This document shows, piece by piece, positions 15,577 to 22,522 of a stretch of DNA of 27,316 nucleotides. Under the pieces are notes generated by a model, which had not been told where the DNA came from, made no database searches, and worked only from the letters and a program-made list of their open reading frames with translations. The DNA lies in contig DATLBY010000173.1 in NCBI GenBank assembly GCA_035526665.1, positions 1 to 27,316 on the forward strand, written 5' to 3'. The stretch is from DATLBY01 sp035526665. Its GTDB lineage: Bacteria > Acidobacteriota > Terriglobia > Bryobacterales > Bryobacteraceae. The translations under genes and the position numbers were made by a program. How positions within the stretch are numbered: the first letter of the stretch is position 1; each line of letters starts with the position of its first letter.

Positions 15577-15676
15577 CATGTACTCCGGAAGACGCGGCTA
15601 AGGATTGCAATATCTTTTGGTTAGGCTTTGGTAGGTATCTTGCAAGGTAGGTCTGCGGAGGTCAAAGACAACCGAA

Positions 15677-15898
15677 ATGAACTGGGACCAGGTAGAAGGC
15701 AAGTGGAAACAGATGAAAGGCACCGTGCGCGAGAAGTGGTCGAAGTTGACCGACGATGATTTCGAGTACATCGGCGGAAAGAAAGACCAGTTAATCGGTA
15801 GACTGCAAGAGCGGTATGGCTATACAAAAGAGCAGGCAGACCGCGAAGCAGACGAGTGGCACAAGGCTCAATTTCACAACGAACCCATCCCTCGTTAG
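15677..15898 (+). CDS. CsbD family stress-response protein
   Basis: A 73-residue CsbD-like protein. The typical pattern is visible: MNWDQVEGKWKQMKGTVREK, a DDDFEYIGGKKDQLIGRLQ core and an EQADREADEW ending. It is small, charged and predicted helical with no membrane segment. Relatives are induced in general stress under alternative sigma factors in Bacillus. A GGAGG ribosome binding site lies about 13 nt before the ATG, so it is translated in the standard manner, unlike many other genes in the window. It diverges from purC and ends before a strong terminator. Confidence 0.95.
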   Translation: MNWDQVEGKWKQMKGTVREKWSKLTDDDFEYIGGKKDQLIGRLQERYGYTKEQADREADEWHKAQFHNEPIPR

Positions 15899-15940
15899 AC
15901 CGGGCAGCTTTTAGGTAACCTCGAGCTACCCCCTCCGCTA

Positions 15941-15989
15941 ACCGCGCTGGTAGTGCCGGGAGTCTTCCGGCGCCGCCAGCGTGGTTTTT
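15941..15989 (+). terminator. Rho-independent terminator of csbD
   Basis: A 10-bp outer stem (15941-15950 with 15976-15985, one G-U pair) encloses an inner 5-bp GCCGG/CCGGC stem (15955-15959 with 15967-15971). The outer right arm is followed directly by TTTTTG. It is correctly placed 43 nt after the csbD stop and lies before the end of the convergent oxidoreductase gene. Confidence 0.75.
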
Positions 15990-15994
15990 GTGAG

Positions 15995-17152
15995 TTATCC
16001 CTTCTTCAACAACTCATCCCAGGTCAGATCCTGTTTGCGATAGATCGCCTCTCGGGCGAGAATCGCCGTCAGCGTGCTATCGGCCGCGTAGAAGGCGGCA
16101 TTTTCCAACTTGCCGGTACGGGCGCCTTCAATAAACTGATTCACTGCGTCAGCCGTGATGTCGCCCTTCGACGTTGCCGATTGGACGAATTCCGGTTCCG
16201 CCACGCGCCCCGGCTTGTTGTACAGTCTGTAGCCTTGCCGGGACGTATTTAGAGTGCCTTTAGTGCACATAAACGTCTCGGAAATGTCCTGAAAGCCCCC
16301 CGAAACGTACTGATTGGCCGAAAAACTGAACACGGTGCCGTCTGGATATTCAAACGTGCACGCCAGGTTGTCCATGATGTTGCCGATATTCTTACGAATT
16401 GCGCGTCCGCCATATCCCGAAGCCCTGACCGGGTGCGCATCCATAAACCAGTTCACGACGTCCAGGTTGTGACAGTTCTGCTCGACAATGATATCGCCGG
16501 AATGTTCCCGGTAGAACAGCCAGTTGCGGACCTTCTCCTCACCCGCGGCATGGCCTTCGCGCACCGGCAGGCCCCCGCCAATCCAGGCTGCGCGGATCGA
16601 AGCGATTTCTCCAAGCTGGCCTTGCCGCATCAATTCGCGCGCCGCCCGGTAATCGGTCCCATATCGCTGCTGATAATCCACCGAAATCCGTTTGGTTTTA
16701 TCGGCTTTTTTGGCCGCTGCGATGACGCGGTTCACGCCGGCCACATCCACCCCGGCTGGCTTCTCCATGAAAATGTGTTTGCGCGCGGCTACCGCCGCTT
16801 CGAAATGCTCCGGATGCAGATACGGCGGGGTGGCGATATACACCGCATCCACATCACTTGCCAACAGATCCTTGTAGTTTTTAAAGGTCCGGGCGCCCGC
16901 AAACTTGCCACTGGCGGCGGCTAACTGATCGTCGTAGATGTCGCAAACCGCAGCGATACGGGCGAACTCATTTTTCGCAAAAATGCCGCTCACGTAGGTA
17001 CCACGGCGCCCCGCCCCGATCAGGCCCACCGTCAACGCGGAGTTCGCTTGCGCTCCGCGTACGGCCTGAGGCGTGGCGATTAGTATTCCGAGTCCCGCGG
17101 TGGCCGCTCCGGATGTTTTCACGAACTCACGGCGGCTGCTTGTATCTTTCAT
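15995..17152 (-). CDS. TAT-exported Gfo/Idh/MocA family oxidoreductase
   Basis: A 385-residue NAD(P)-dependent oxidoreductase of the glucose-fructose oxidoreductase/inositol dehydrogenase family. The N-terminus is a twin-arginine signal (SRREFVKTSG, R7-R8, then a hydrophobic stretch to about residue 30). The protein is thus exported folded with its cofactor, as is common for sugar-modifying paralogues in Acidobacteria and Planctomycetes. The Rossmann motif GLIGAGRRG is at residues 43-51 and the catalytic EKPAG at 130-134. Substrate is unknown, probably a sugar or cyclitol. The ATG at 17152 is chosen over a longer frame since GGAGG stands 7 nt upstream and the TAT signal begins there. Confidence 0.93.
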   Translation of the reverse strand: MKDTSSRREFVKTSGAATAGLGILIATPQAVRGAQANSALTVGLIGAGRRGTYVSGIFAKNEFARIAAVCDIYDDQLAAASGKFAGARTFKNYKDLLASDVDAVYIATPPYLHPEHFEAAVAARKHIFMEKPAGVDVAGVNRVIAAAKKADKTKRISVDYQQRYGTDYRAARELMRQGQLGEIASIRAAWIGGGLPVREGHAAGEEKVRNWLFYREHSGDIIVEQNCHNLDVVNWFMDAHPVRASGYGGRAIRKNIGNIMDNLACTFEYPDGTVFSFSANQYVSGGFQDISETFMCTKGTLNTSRQGYRLYNKPGRVAEPEFVQSATSKGDITADAVNQFIEGARTGKLENAAFYAADSTLTAILAREAIYRKQDLTWDELLKKG

Positions 17153-17200
17153 AAAAACCTCCAGATCCGATGTTAAGGAAGTGGATCGGATCGCATTCAT

Positions 17201-17206
17201 TATACT
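17201..17206 (+). promoter_or_regulatory. Candidate -10 element of the GT2-methyltransferase gene
   Basis: TATACT stands 12 nt before the ATG at 17219, in the 66-bp divergent gap with the oxidoreductase gene. No Shine-Dalgarno precedes the ATG and no convincing -35 is present. The implied leader is about 6 nt. Confidence 0.4.
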
Positions 17207-17218
17207 GAGGGTTCTTAC

Positions 17219-18637
17219 ATGAAGCTTTCGATCCTGATACCGGTGTACAACGAACGTGCGGCTGTTCAGAGGAGTCTGACCCAGGTTTTGGCAGCTCCTC
17301 TGCCGGAAGAAATGGAGCGTGAGCTGATTATTGTCGATGATTGTTCCACCGATGGTACATCGGCCATTCTGGACCGATTCGCCGCCTCTGACCCCCGTAT
17401 ACGCCTCTTCCGGCAGGAGATCAATCAAGGAAAAGGAGCCGCCGTTCGATTCGCTATTCAGCAGGCAACCGGCGACTTTTGTATCGTTCAAGATGCCGAT
17501 CTGGAGTACGACCCTTCGGAATATTCCCGGCTGCTGCGTCCCCTATTGGACGGATATGCGGACGCCGTGTTCGGGTCGCGGTACCTGAGAGGCGAGCAGA
17601 CACGTGTGCTGCCCTTCTGGCACTCGATGATCAATAAATTTCTCACTCTGGTTTCGAACATGTTTTGCAACCTGAACGTAACCGACATGGAGACCTGTTA
17701 CAAGGTTTTCCGGACCGATCTGTTGAAGAGCATCCCTGTGCGTTCCAATCGGTTTGGTTTCGAGCCCGAAATCACGATGAAGGCGGGCAAGCGTAAGCTG
17801 CGAATTTACGAAGTGCCGATCAGCTACCACGGCCGTACCTATGAAGAGGGCAAAAAGATCGGCTGGAAGGACGGACTAAAGGTCTTTTCCGTCATTCTTT
17901 GGTACTGGCTCATTGACGACCTTTACGTCGAGCCGTACGGGCGCGGATCCGTAAACAATCTATCTGGAACCCCGCAGTACGTCAGTTGGATGACGCGAGT
18001 GCTCCGCCCGCACGTGGGGAACGTTGTGCTCGAGGCCGGCGCCGGCATCGGCAACGTCACCGGGCGGCTCATGGGCCGTACGCTGCAGTATGTGGCGGGC
18101 GAGAAAGATCCTCTTTTCCTGCATGCCCTGCGAAACCGCTTCCTGCGAACCCCGAACGTTGAGGTGCGGCGCTTGGATCCCGAGGATGCGCGGGATTTCG
18201 AGGATCTCCAGGGATCGATGGAAACGGTGTTGTGCGTGAATGTTCTTGAGTACGTGAGCGATCCAGTCGCAACCGTGCATGCGCTGAGCGCTACGCTTGC
18301 GCCTGGCGGACAACTCGTGATCCTGGTACCGCAAGGCATGGACCTCTTCAGCGGCATCGATGAATCTTTAGGACATCGCCGGCGGTTCGATGAGGCTGAC
18401 CTGCGGCAGGTTCTGGAAAAAGCCGGCCTGGAGGTCCTCCACACGCACCAACTCAACAAAATCGGAAAGCCCGCTTGGTGGTTTCACGGCAACGTACTCC
18501 ACGCCAGGCAGATCAATAAACTCACGCTCAAGCTCTTCGACAAGTCAATCTGGCTGTGGCGGCGTACGGAGGCGTTGATGCCCTGGAAGGGGCTGTCCCT
18601 GATCGTGGTAGCGCGCCGCGGCGGACCTGTACACTAG
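17219..18637 (+). CDS. Fused family 2 glycosyltransferase and SAM-dependent methyltransferase
   Basis: A 472-residue two-domain protein. Residues 1-240 are a GT2 enzyme of the dolichyl/polyprenyl-phosphate sugar transferase type: SILIPVYNE, IIVDDCSTDGT, the DxD motif in QDADLEYDP (D92, D94), and FGFEPEITMK with VPISYHGRTYEEGKKI. Residues about 265-420 are a class I methyltransferase with VVLEAGAGIGNVT (motif I), CVNVLEYVSDP and ALSATLAPGGQLVILVP. There is no membrane helix. The fusion implies that one glycan or lipid intermediate is both glycosylated and methylated, or that the partners are channelled. It starts a plus-strand cluster with an isomerase-like protein (7-nt gap) and an epimerase. 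Confidence 0.92.
   Translation: MKLSILIPVYNERAAVQRSLTQVLAAPLPEEMERELIIVDDCSTDGTSAILDRFAASDPRIRLFRQEINQGKGAAVRFAIQQATGDFCIVQDADLEYDPSEYSRLLRPLLDGYADAVFGSRYLRGEQTRVLPFWHSMINKFLTLVSNMFCNLNVTDMETCYKVFRTDLLKSIPVRSNRFGFEPEITMKAGKRKLRIYEVPISYHGRTYEEGKKIGWKDGLKVFSVILWYWLIDDLYVEPYGRGSVNNLSGTPQYVSWMTRVLRPHVGNVVLEAGAGIGNVTGRLMGRTLQYVAGEKDPLFLHALRNRFLRTPNVEVRRLDPEDARDFEDLQGSMETVLCVNVLEYVSDPVATVHALSATLAPGGQLVILVPQGMDLFSGIDESLGHRRRFDEADLRQVLEKAGLEVLHTHQLNKIGKPAWWFHGNVLHARQINKLTLKLFDKSIWLWRRTEALMPWKGLSLIVVARRGGPVH
18630..18635 (+). promoter_or_regulatory. Candidate internal -10 element before the TIM-barrel gene
   Basis: TACACT is 9 nt before the ATG at 18645 and overlaps the last codons of the preceding gene. 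No Shine-Dalgarno is visible. Read-through from the upstream gene is equally possible. Confidence 0.25.
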
Positions 18638-18644
18638 CAAATAG

Positions 18645-19487
18645 ATGGCATACACATTCCGTCACGCAATTTGTAATGAAGGATTCAATGGTTGGGATTT
18701 CCGCAAAGCTTGCCATACCATTCGCAATGCCGGGTATACAGGCATTGAGATTGCTCCCTTCACATTAGGCGAGAAGCCGGCGGAGGTTTCGCCGGCGCAA
18801 CGGCAAGAGTACCGATCCATCATGGAAGAGAGCGGCCTGGTTTTCGTGGGTCTGCACTGGCTGATGGTATCGCCCAAAGGGCTGCACGTGACTACTCCCG
18901 ACGAGAATCTCCGGAAACGGAGCTGGCGGCACATCCACGACCTGATCGATCTGTGCGCCGACCTGGGGCCGAGCGGAGTGATGGTTTTCGGATCGCCACA
19001 GCAACGGGCGAGCACGGGTGGACTAACGCGGGAGCAGGCCACCAAATATTATGTCGACGGGTTCGCGGAGGCCGGTCCACACGCGCAGGAACGGGGTGTC
19101 ACCATGCTGATGGAGGCGCTCCCGGCGGGCCAGTGCGATGTCGTGCAGTCGTTGGATGAGGCTGCCGGCTATGTCATGGACGTCGGCTGTCCGGCGGTAC
19201 AGACGATGTTCGACACACATAACGCCGTCGAAGAGGTGGAATCGCACGCGGTCCTGGTGGATCGGCACTTTGGGGTGATCCGGCACGTGCATGTGAATGA
19301 AATGGATGGCCGTCACTGTGGAACCGGCGATTATGACTTCAAACCGGTGCTGGGAGTGCTGAAGCAACGCGATTATGCCGGTTGGGTGTCGCTCGAGGCT
19401 TTCGATTTCGCCCCCGGCCCCGAGAGAGTCGCGATGGAATCTCTGCGTTATCTGGAATCGGAGATCGAAAGGCTGCCGGATGAATAG
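18645..19487 (+). CDS. Sugar phosphate isomerase/epimerase-like TIM-barrel protein (AP endonuclease family 2 fold)
   Basis: A 280-residue xylose-isomerase-like TIM barrel. Visible strand-end motifs are GYTGIEIAPF, LVFVGLHWLM, SGVMVFGSP, GVTMLMEALP, QTMFDTHNA, IRHVHVNEMDGRHCGTGDYDF and GWVSLEAFDF. The E, D, H and E residues at these ends match the usual metal-binding set. Family members isomerise or epimerise ketoses or act on inositols; the substrate is unknown. It follows the glycosyltransferase-methyltransferase gene by 7 nt and overlaps the next epimerase gene by 8 nt (ATGAATAG), so the three act in one transcript. It may be related to the nearby TAT oxidoreductase pathway. Confidence 0.85.
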   Translation: MAYTFRHAICNEGFNGWDFRKACHTIRNAGYTGIEIAPFTLGEKPAEVSPAQRQEYRSIMEESGLVFVGLHWLMVSPKGLHVTTPDENLRKRSWRHIHDLIDLCADLGPSGVMVFGSPQQRASTGGLTREQATKYYVDGFAEAGPHAQERGVTMLMEALPAGQCDVVQSLDEAAGYVMDVGCPAVQTMFDTHNAVEEVESHAVLVDRHFGVIRHVHVNEMDGRHCGTGDYDFKPVLGVLKQRDYAGWVSLEAFDFAPGPERVAMESLRYLESEIERLPDE

Positions 19488-20442
19488 GCGGTATGCCGTT
19501 ACGGGCGGCGCCGGTTTCATCGGTTCGGCGTTGGTCCGCGGACTGCTGCGGGACGGCGCCGAAAAGGTCACGGTGATTGATAATTTCCTGTCCGGCAGCG
19601 AAAAAAATCTAGGCGAAGTCCGTGATCGCATTGCCGTGGCTCGGGTCGACATCCGCGACTACGAGAGTTTGCTCCCGGCCATGCAGGGCGCGGATATCGT
19701 CTTTCATCTTGCCGCCATTCCCTCCGTGCCCCGCTCCATCCTGGAGCCGGTGCCCTCCCACGAGGTAAATATTAATGGGACTTTTAATGTTCTGCGGGCA
19801 GCGGCGGAGAGCGGAGTAAAACGCGTTGTCTATGCCGCCTCGTCTTCCGCCTATGGCGACACCGACGTGCTTCCAAAGGTGGAGAGCATGGCTCCCCGGC
19901 CGAAATCCCCCTATGCGGTGCAGAAGCTTCTAGGGGAGCACTATATTAGTGTGTTCGCATCCTGCTTTGGCCTGGAGGGCGTTGCCTTACGCTTTTTCAA
20001 TGTCTACGGTCCACGGCAGGACCCCTCGAGCGCGTACTCCGGGGTCCTCTCGAAATTTATGACGGCGCTGCTTTCCGGGCAGTCTCCGATGATCCATGGC
20101 GATGGAACACAGACTCGCGATTTCACCTATGTGGAGGACGTTGTAGGGCTCATCCTCAAAGCGTCGAATACTTCCGGGGTGTCGGGAAACGTATACAACG
20201 CGGGAAACGGGAACCGCTATTCCCTCAACGAGGTGTGGGCGGCCTTACAGAAAATCGAAGGAGTGAACCTGCCTCAGGTCTATGGTCCCTGGCGTGACGG
20301 TGATGTCCGGGATTCGCAGGCGGACACCACGCGCGCGGTCCGCGAACTCGGGCACAAACCGCAGTTCACACTTGAAGAAGGCCTACGCAGAACGCTCGAG
20401 TGGTACCGTGCCGATCAGCAGGCCGCGGTAGAAGCGCGCTAA
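19480..20442 (+). CDS. NAD-dependent UDP-sugar epimerase/dehydratase (extended SDR, WbpP/GalE-like)
   Basis: A 320-residue extended short-chain dehydrogenase. TGGAGFIGSAL at residues 8-18 binds NAD, DNF after the second strand fits a nucleotide-sugar enzyme, FHLAAIPSVPRS and the catalytic Y145-x3-K149 (YAVQK) are present, and RFFNVYGPRQDPSSAYSGV is typical of UDP-hexosamine 4-epimerases (WbpP-like) and GalE relatives. The ATG at 19480 overlaps the isomerase stop. It likely supplies a UDP-sugar for glycan assembly, consistent with the nearby glycosyltransferase genes. The exact sugar cannot be told from sequence. Confidence 0.9.
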   Translation: MNRRYAVTGGAGFIGSALVRGLLRDGAEKVTVIDNFLSGSEKNLGEVRDRIAVARVDIRDYESLLPAMQGADIVFHLAAIPSVPRSILEPVPSHEVNINGTFNVLRAAAESGVKRVVYAASSSAYGDTDVLPKVESMAPRPKSPYAVQKLLGEHYISVFASCFGLEGVALRFFNVYGPRQDPSSAYSGVLSKFMTALLSGQSPMIHGDGTQTRDFTYVEDVVGLILKASNTSGVSGNVYNAGNGNRYSLNEVWAALQKIEGVNLPQVYGPWRDGDVRDSQADTTRAVRELGHKPQFTLEEGLRRTLEWYRADQQAAVEAR

Positions 20443-20444
20443 AC

Positions 20445-20450
20445 TATAGT
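20445..20450 (+). promoter_or_regulatory. Candidate -10 element of nuoB
   Basis: TATAGT is 12 nt before the nuoB ATG at 20463 and just after the stop of the epimerase gene. No Shine-Dalgarno precedes nuoB, so this may be its own short-leader promoter. Confidence 0.35.
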
Positions 20451-20462
20451 TATCCGTCCTGC

Positions 20463-21026
20463 ATGGCTTTCCTTCAAAATCAGTTTGAGAGGAACTTTCT
20501 CACCACGTCAGTCGATTACGTCTTCAACTGGGCGCGGAAGTCCGCTCTTTGGCCTCTAACGTTCGGGCTGGCGTGCTGCGCCATTGAAATGATTGCTTCC
20601 AGCACCGCGCGCTTCGATATCGCACGATTTGGAGCCGAGGTATTCCGCCCCAGTCCCCGGCAATCCGACCTCATGATTGTCGCGGGTACCGTCACCCTGA
20701 AAATGGCTCCGGTGCTAAAACGGATCTACGACCAGATGCCCGATCCAAAATGGGTCATCTCCATGGGGGCATGTTCCAGTGTGGGTGGTCCGTTCAACAC
20801 CTATTCGGTTTTGCAGGGCGTGGACCGAATCGTGCCGGTGGATGTGTACGTTACCGGCTGCCCGCCGCGTCCCGAAAATCTTTTCTATGGCCTCCTCAAA
20901 CTGCAGGACAAGATCGATCAGATGACGACACTGGTACGTCGTCCCACGGAAGTTCGTCTAAACGAGGCGATGCTGGAGCAGTTTAAAAAGCAGATCATGG
21001 TTTCCCAGATTCAAATGCCTGTATAG
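20463..21026 (+). CDS. nuoB: NADH-quinone oxidoreductase subunit B (NuoB), isolated from other nuo genes
   Basis: A 187-residue peripheral arm subunit of respiratory complex I that holds the terminal [4Fe-4S] cluster N2. The ligands are all present: C38-C39 (LACCAIEM), C104 (GACSSVGG) and C133 (VTGCPPRPE). The sequence FDIARFGAEVFRPSPRQSD and GTVTLKMAPVLKRIYDQMP are diagnostic. The C-terminus is extended and polar. Normally nuoB sits between nuoA and nuoC; here it lies between an epimerase gene and pgeF. It may be the sole copy in a dispersed complex I gene set, or a paralogue. Sequence looks fully functional. Confidence 0.96.
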   Translation: MAFLQNQFERNFLTTSVDYVFNWARKSALWPLTFGLACCAIEMIASSTARFDIARFGAEVFRPSPRQSDLMIVAGTVTLKMAPVLKRIYDQMPDPKWVISMGACSSVGGPFNTYSVLQGVDRIVPVDVYVTGCPPRPENLFYGLLKLQDKIDQMTTLVRRPTEVRLNEAMLEQFKKQIMVSQIQMPV

Positions 21027-21036
21027 GCAGGGTGGC

Positions 21037-21687
21037 GTGGAAAAGAGCTCAGCGGGCGTCTACCAAGCGGGTAATTTGTCCAGCCTCGAGTGGCTTCACC
21101 ACGGTTTTGGATCACGCGCTTCCGAGGGCTGGATCCGGGAATATACCGGCGCAAAACAGACCCATTCCGACACGGTGGTGGTGTCGAATGGAATCACCGG
21201 ATCAGCCGGCGAAGCCGACGCCCTGATCAGCAGCGAGCTTGGCCAAATGATTGGCATCCGCACCGCCGATTGCGTCCCCCTATTACTGGCAGACCCCGTT
21301 AACCGGGTAGTAGCCGCCATTCACGCGGGCTGGCGCGGAACCGTCGCGGACATCGCTGCTAAAACCGTGAGGCAAATGGCATCCAGGTTTTCAACCGATC
21401 CCGCTCAATTGCTAGCTGCTATCGGTCCCTGTATCGGATTGTGCTGTTTTGAAGTCGGTCCCGAGGTGGCTCAGCAGCTGCAGCCATTGTTTCCGGAAAA
21501 GGTGGATGACACACATTTCGACCTGGCGGAGGCGAATCGGCGCCAGCTCGCCGCCGTAGGGGTAGCTTCCGGGCACATTGAAACGAGTGGTTTGTGTACG
21601 TTCTGCTTGGCGGAGGAACTACACTCCTACCGACGTGAGGGCAACTTGTCCGGCCGAATGGTAGCTGCGATTGGGATAACACGATAA
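21037..21687 (+). CDS. pgeF: Laccase-domain protein PgeF/YfiH (purine nucleoside phosphorylase family)
   Basis: A 216-residue YfiH/YlmD-family protein. Members are zinc enzymes with purine nucleoside phosphorylase/adenosine deaminase activity and a role in peptidoglycan editing. The metal ligand motifs are visible: QTHSDTVVV (His), RTADCVPLLL (Cys) and AIHAGWRGT (His), followed by AAIGPCIGLCCFEVG. It starts with GTG 10 nt after nuoB. The product is slightly shorter at the N-terminus than usual but has the complete core. Its stop lies 3 nt before the terminator of the convergent dksA-like gene. Confidence 0.92.
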   Translation: MEKSSAGVYQAGNLSSLEWLHHGFGSRASEGWIREYTGAKQTHSDTVVVSNGITGSAGEADALISSELGQMIGIRTADCVPLLLADPVNRVVAAIHAGWRGTVADIAAKTVRQMASRFSTDPAQLLAAIGPCIGLCCFEVGPEVAQQLQPLFPEKVDDTHFDLAEANRRQLAAVGVASGHIETSGLCTFCLAEELHSYRREGNLSGRMVAAIGITR

Positions 21688-21689
21688 AA

Positions 21690-21714
21690 AAGCGCGGGCA
21701 CGAGGCCCGCGCTT
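21690..21714 (-). terminator. Rho-independent terminator of the DksA/TraR-family gene
   Basis: A perfect 10-bp GC-rich stem (AAGCGCGGGC at 21690-21699 with GCCCGCGCTT at 21705-21714) with a 5-nt loop, followed on the minus strand by a run of T. It lies 36 nt after the end of the regulator gene and may also limit plus-strand transcripts from pgeF. Confidence 0.9.
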
Positions 21715-21750
21715 GGAAGAGAAGCTCCGGAAATACCCGGTTGAGGAAAA

Positions 21751-22134
21751 TTACGCGGCGTTGACGAGCAACTCTTCGAGGCTCTCCGAGCCTTCCTCAT
21801 GCGCCTTATCGGCGGCTTCCTGGCACTGAATACAGAAGGGAGTCCACGGCACAGCCGCCACCCGCTTCGGGCTGATCTCTTCTTCGCAATGCATACACAC
21901 ACCGAAAGTGCCTTCATCGATGCGGCGGAGGGCTGCACGAACGTTTCTCAGTAGATTCGATTCCCTGTCGAGGTTCCGGATTGCGAGTTCCCGTTCCGCG
22001 GCATTTTGTACCTCATCGAGCGCGTCCGGGCTTTTCTCGATGGTAATCGCCTCACGGTTTCGTAACACATCCGCAAGCTCCGCCTGCCGCGCCTCCAATA
22101 TTTGTTTGTACTTGTTGATTTCGGTCTTCGTCAT
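21751..22134 (-). CDS. DksA/TraR family zinc-finger regulator
   Basis: A 127-residue DksA-like protein, a family that binds the RNA polymerase secondary channel and adjusts transcription in stress. It has a helical N-terminal coiled-coil region (MTKTEINKYKQILEAR to about residue 75), a GTFGVC start of the zinc finger, and the C4 site CMHC...CIQC near residues 88-112 with a PWTPF segment. The coiled-coil tip lacks a clear double-aspartate motif, so it may be a TraR-like or divergent paralogue rather than true DksA. AGGAGAG precedes the ATG by about 7 nt. Confidence 0.93.
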   Translation of the reverse strand: MTKTEINKYKQILEARQAELADVLRNREAITIEKSPDALDEVQNAAERELAIRNLDRESNLLRNVRAALRRIDEGTFGVCMHCEEEISPKRVAAVPWTPFCIQCQEAADKAHEEGSESLEELLVNAA

Positions 22135-22145
22135 GGCTGCTCTCC

Positions 22146-22313
22146 TTATTTCGCTCCGTATCTTCCCTTCAGTCTCTTTTCAATAGGGTATAGACGTAGA
22201 AGTGTTTCCAAAGTTTCAAATTCCTGAGTCTCTAAAATTGCTGAATTAAAGGCTTTTGCTGTCGCCGCTGGGGCGCCTTGGCTGACTTCGAGGATTTTCG
22301 CTCCAAGAATCAT
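22146..22313 (-). CDS. Possible 55-residue protein immediately upstream of the dksA-like gene (doubtful)
   Basis: An ORF starting MILGAKILEVSQGAPAATAK and ending KGRYGAK. Its TAA stop is embedded in the ribosome binding region of the downstream regulator (TAAGGAGAG), an arrangement seen in translational coupling or leader peptides. Codon use is more AT-rich than the rest. There is no clear Shine-Dalgarno and no recognised domain; the frame stays open upstream to 22520 without domain-like content. It may be spurious or a degraded remnant. Confidence 0.25.
   Translation of the reverse strand: MILGAKILEVSQGAPAATAKAFNSAILETQEFETLETLLRLYPIEKRLKGRYGAK
22185..22212 (-). promoter_or_regulatory. Candidate promoter of the dksA-like gene
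   Basis: On the minus strand TTTGGA (22207-22212) is followed after 16 nt by TACCCT (22185-22190), giving a leader of about 45 nt with an AGGAG site before the ATG at 22134. The match is modest. Confidence 0.25.
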
Positions 22314-22522
22314 AGCACATGCCTGAGCAATTTGGATACCAAGCTGTCCGTGGGCATTGAAACACCCGCCGGACCTCTTTCCCGCCATCGCCGGACTACT
22401 TATCGACTTGAATCTGCATTCGGTATAGGGCCTGCATTGCCTATAACGGGTCCCGGCGCTACAAAGTTTCGCGAACCAAGGAATTTTAATCGTGCGGTAA
22501 AAATGCCTGGAAGGGCGCAAAA

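Larger units (their letters stand above)
22135..22522. other. Gap of 388 bp with no firm gene; AT-richer upstream region of the dksA-like gene
   Basis: No convincing gene is visible. The region is visibly richer in A and T than its surroundings. It holds a candidate promoter for the regulator gene and a small minus-strand ORF (22146-22313). A hairpin TATAGG/CCTATA at 22424-22445 (10-nt loop) also lies here. Frames on both strands are open but with no recognisable domain. Confidence 0.5.
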
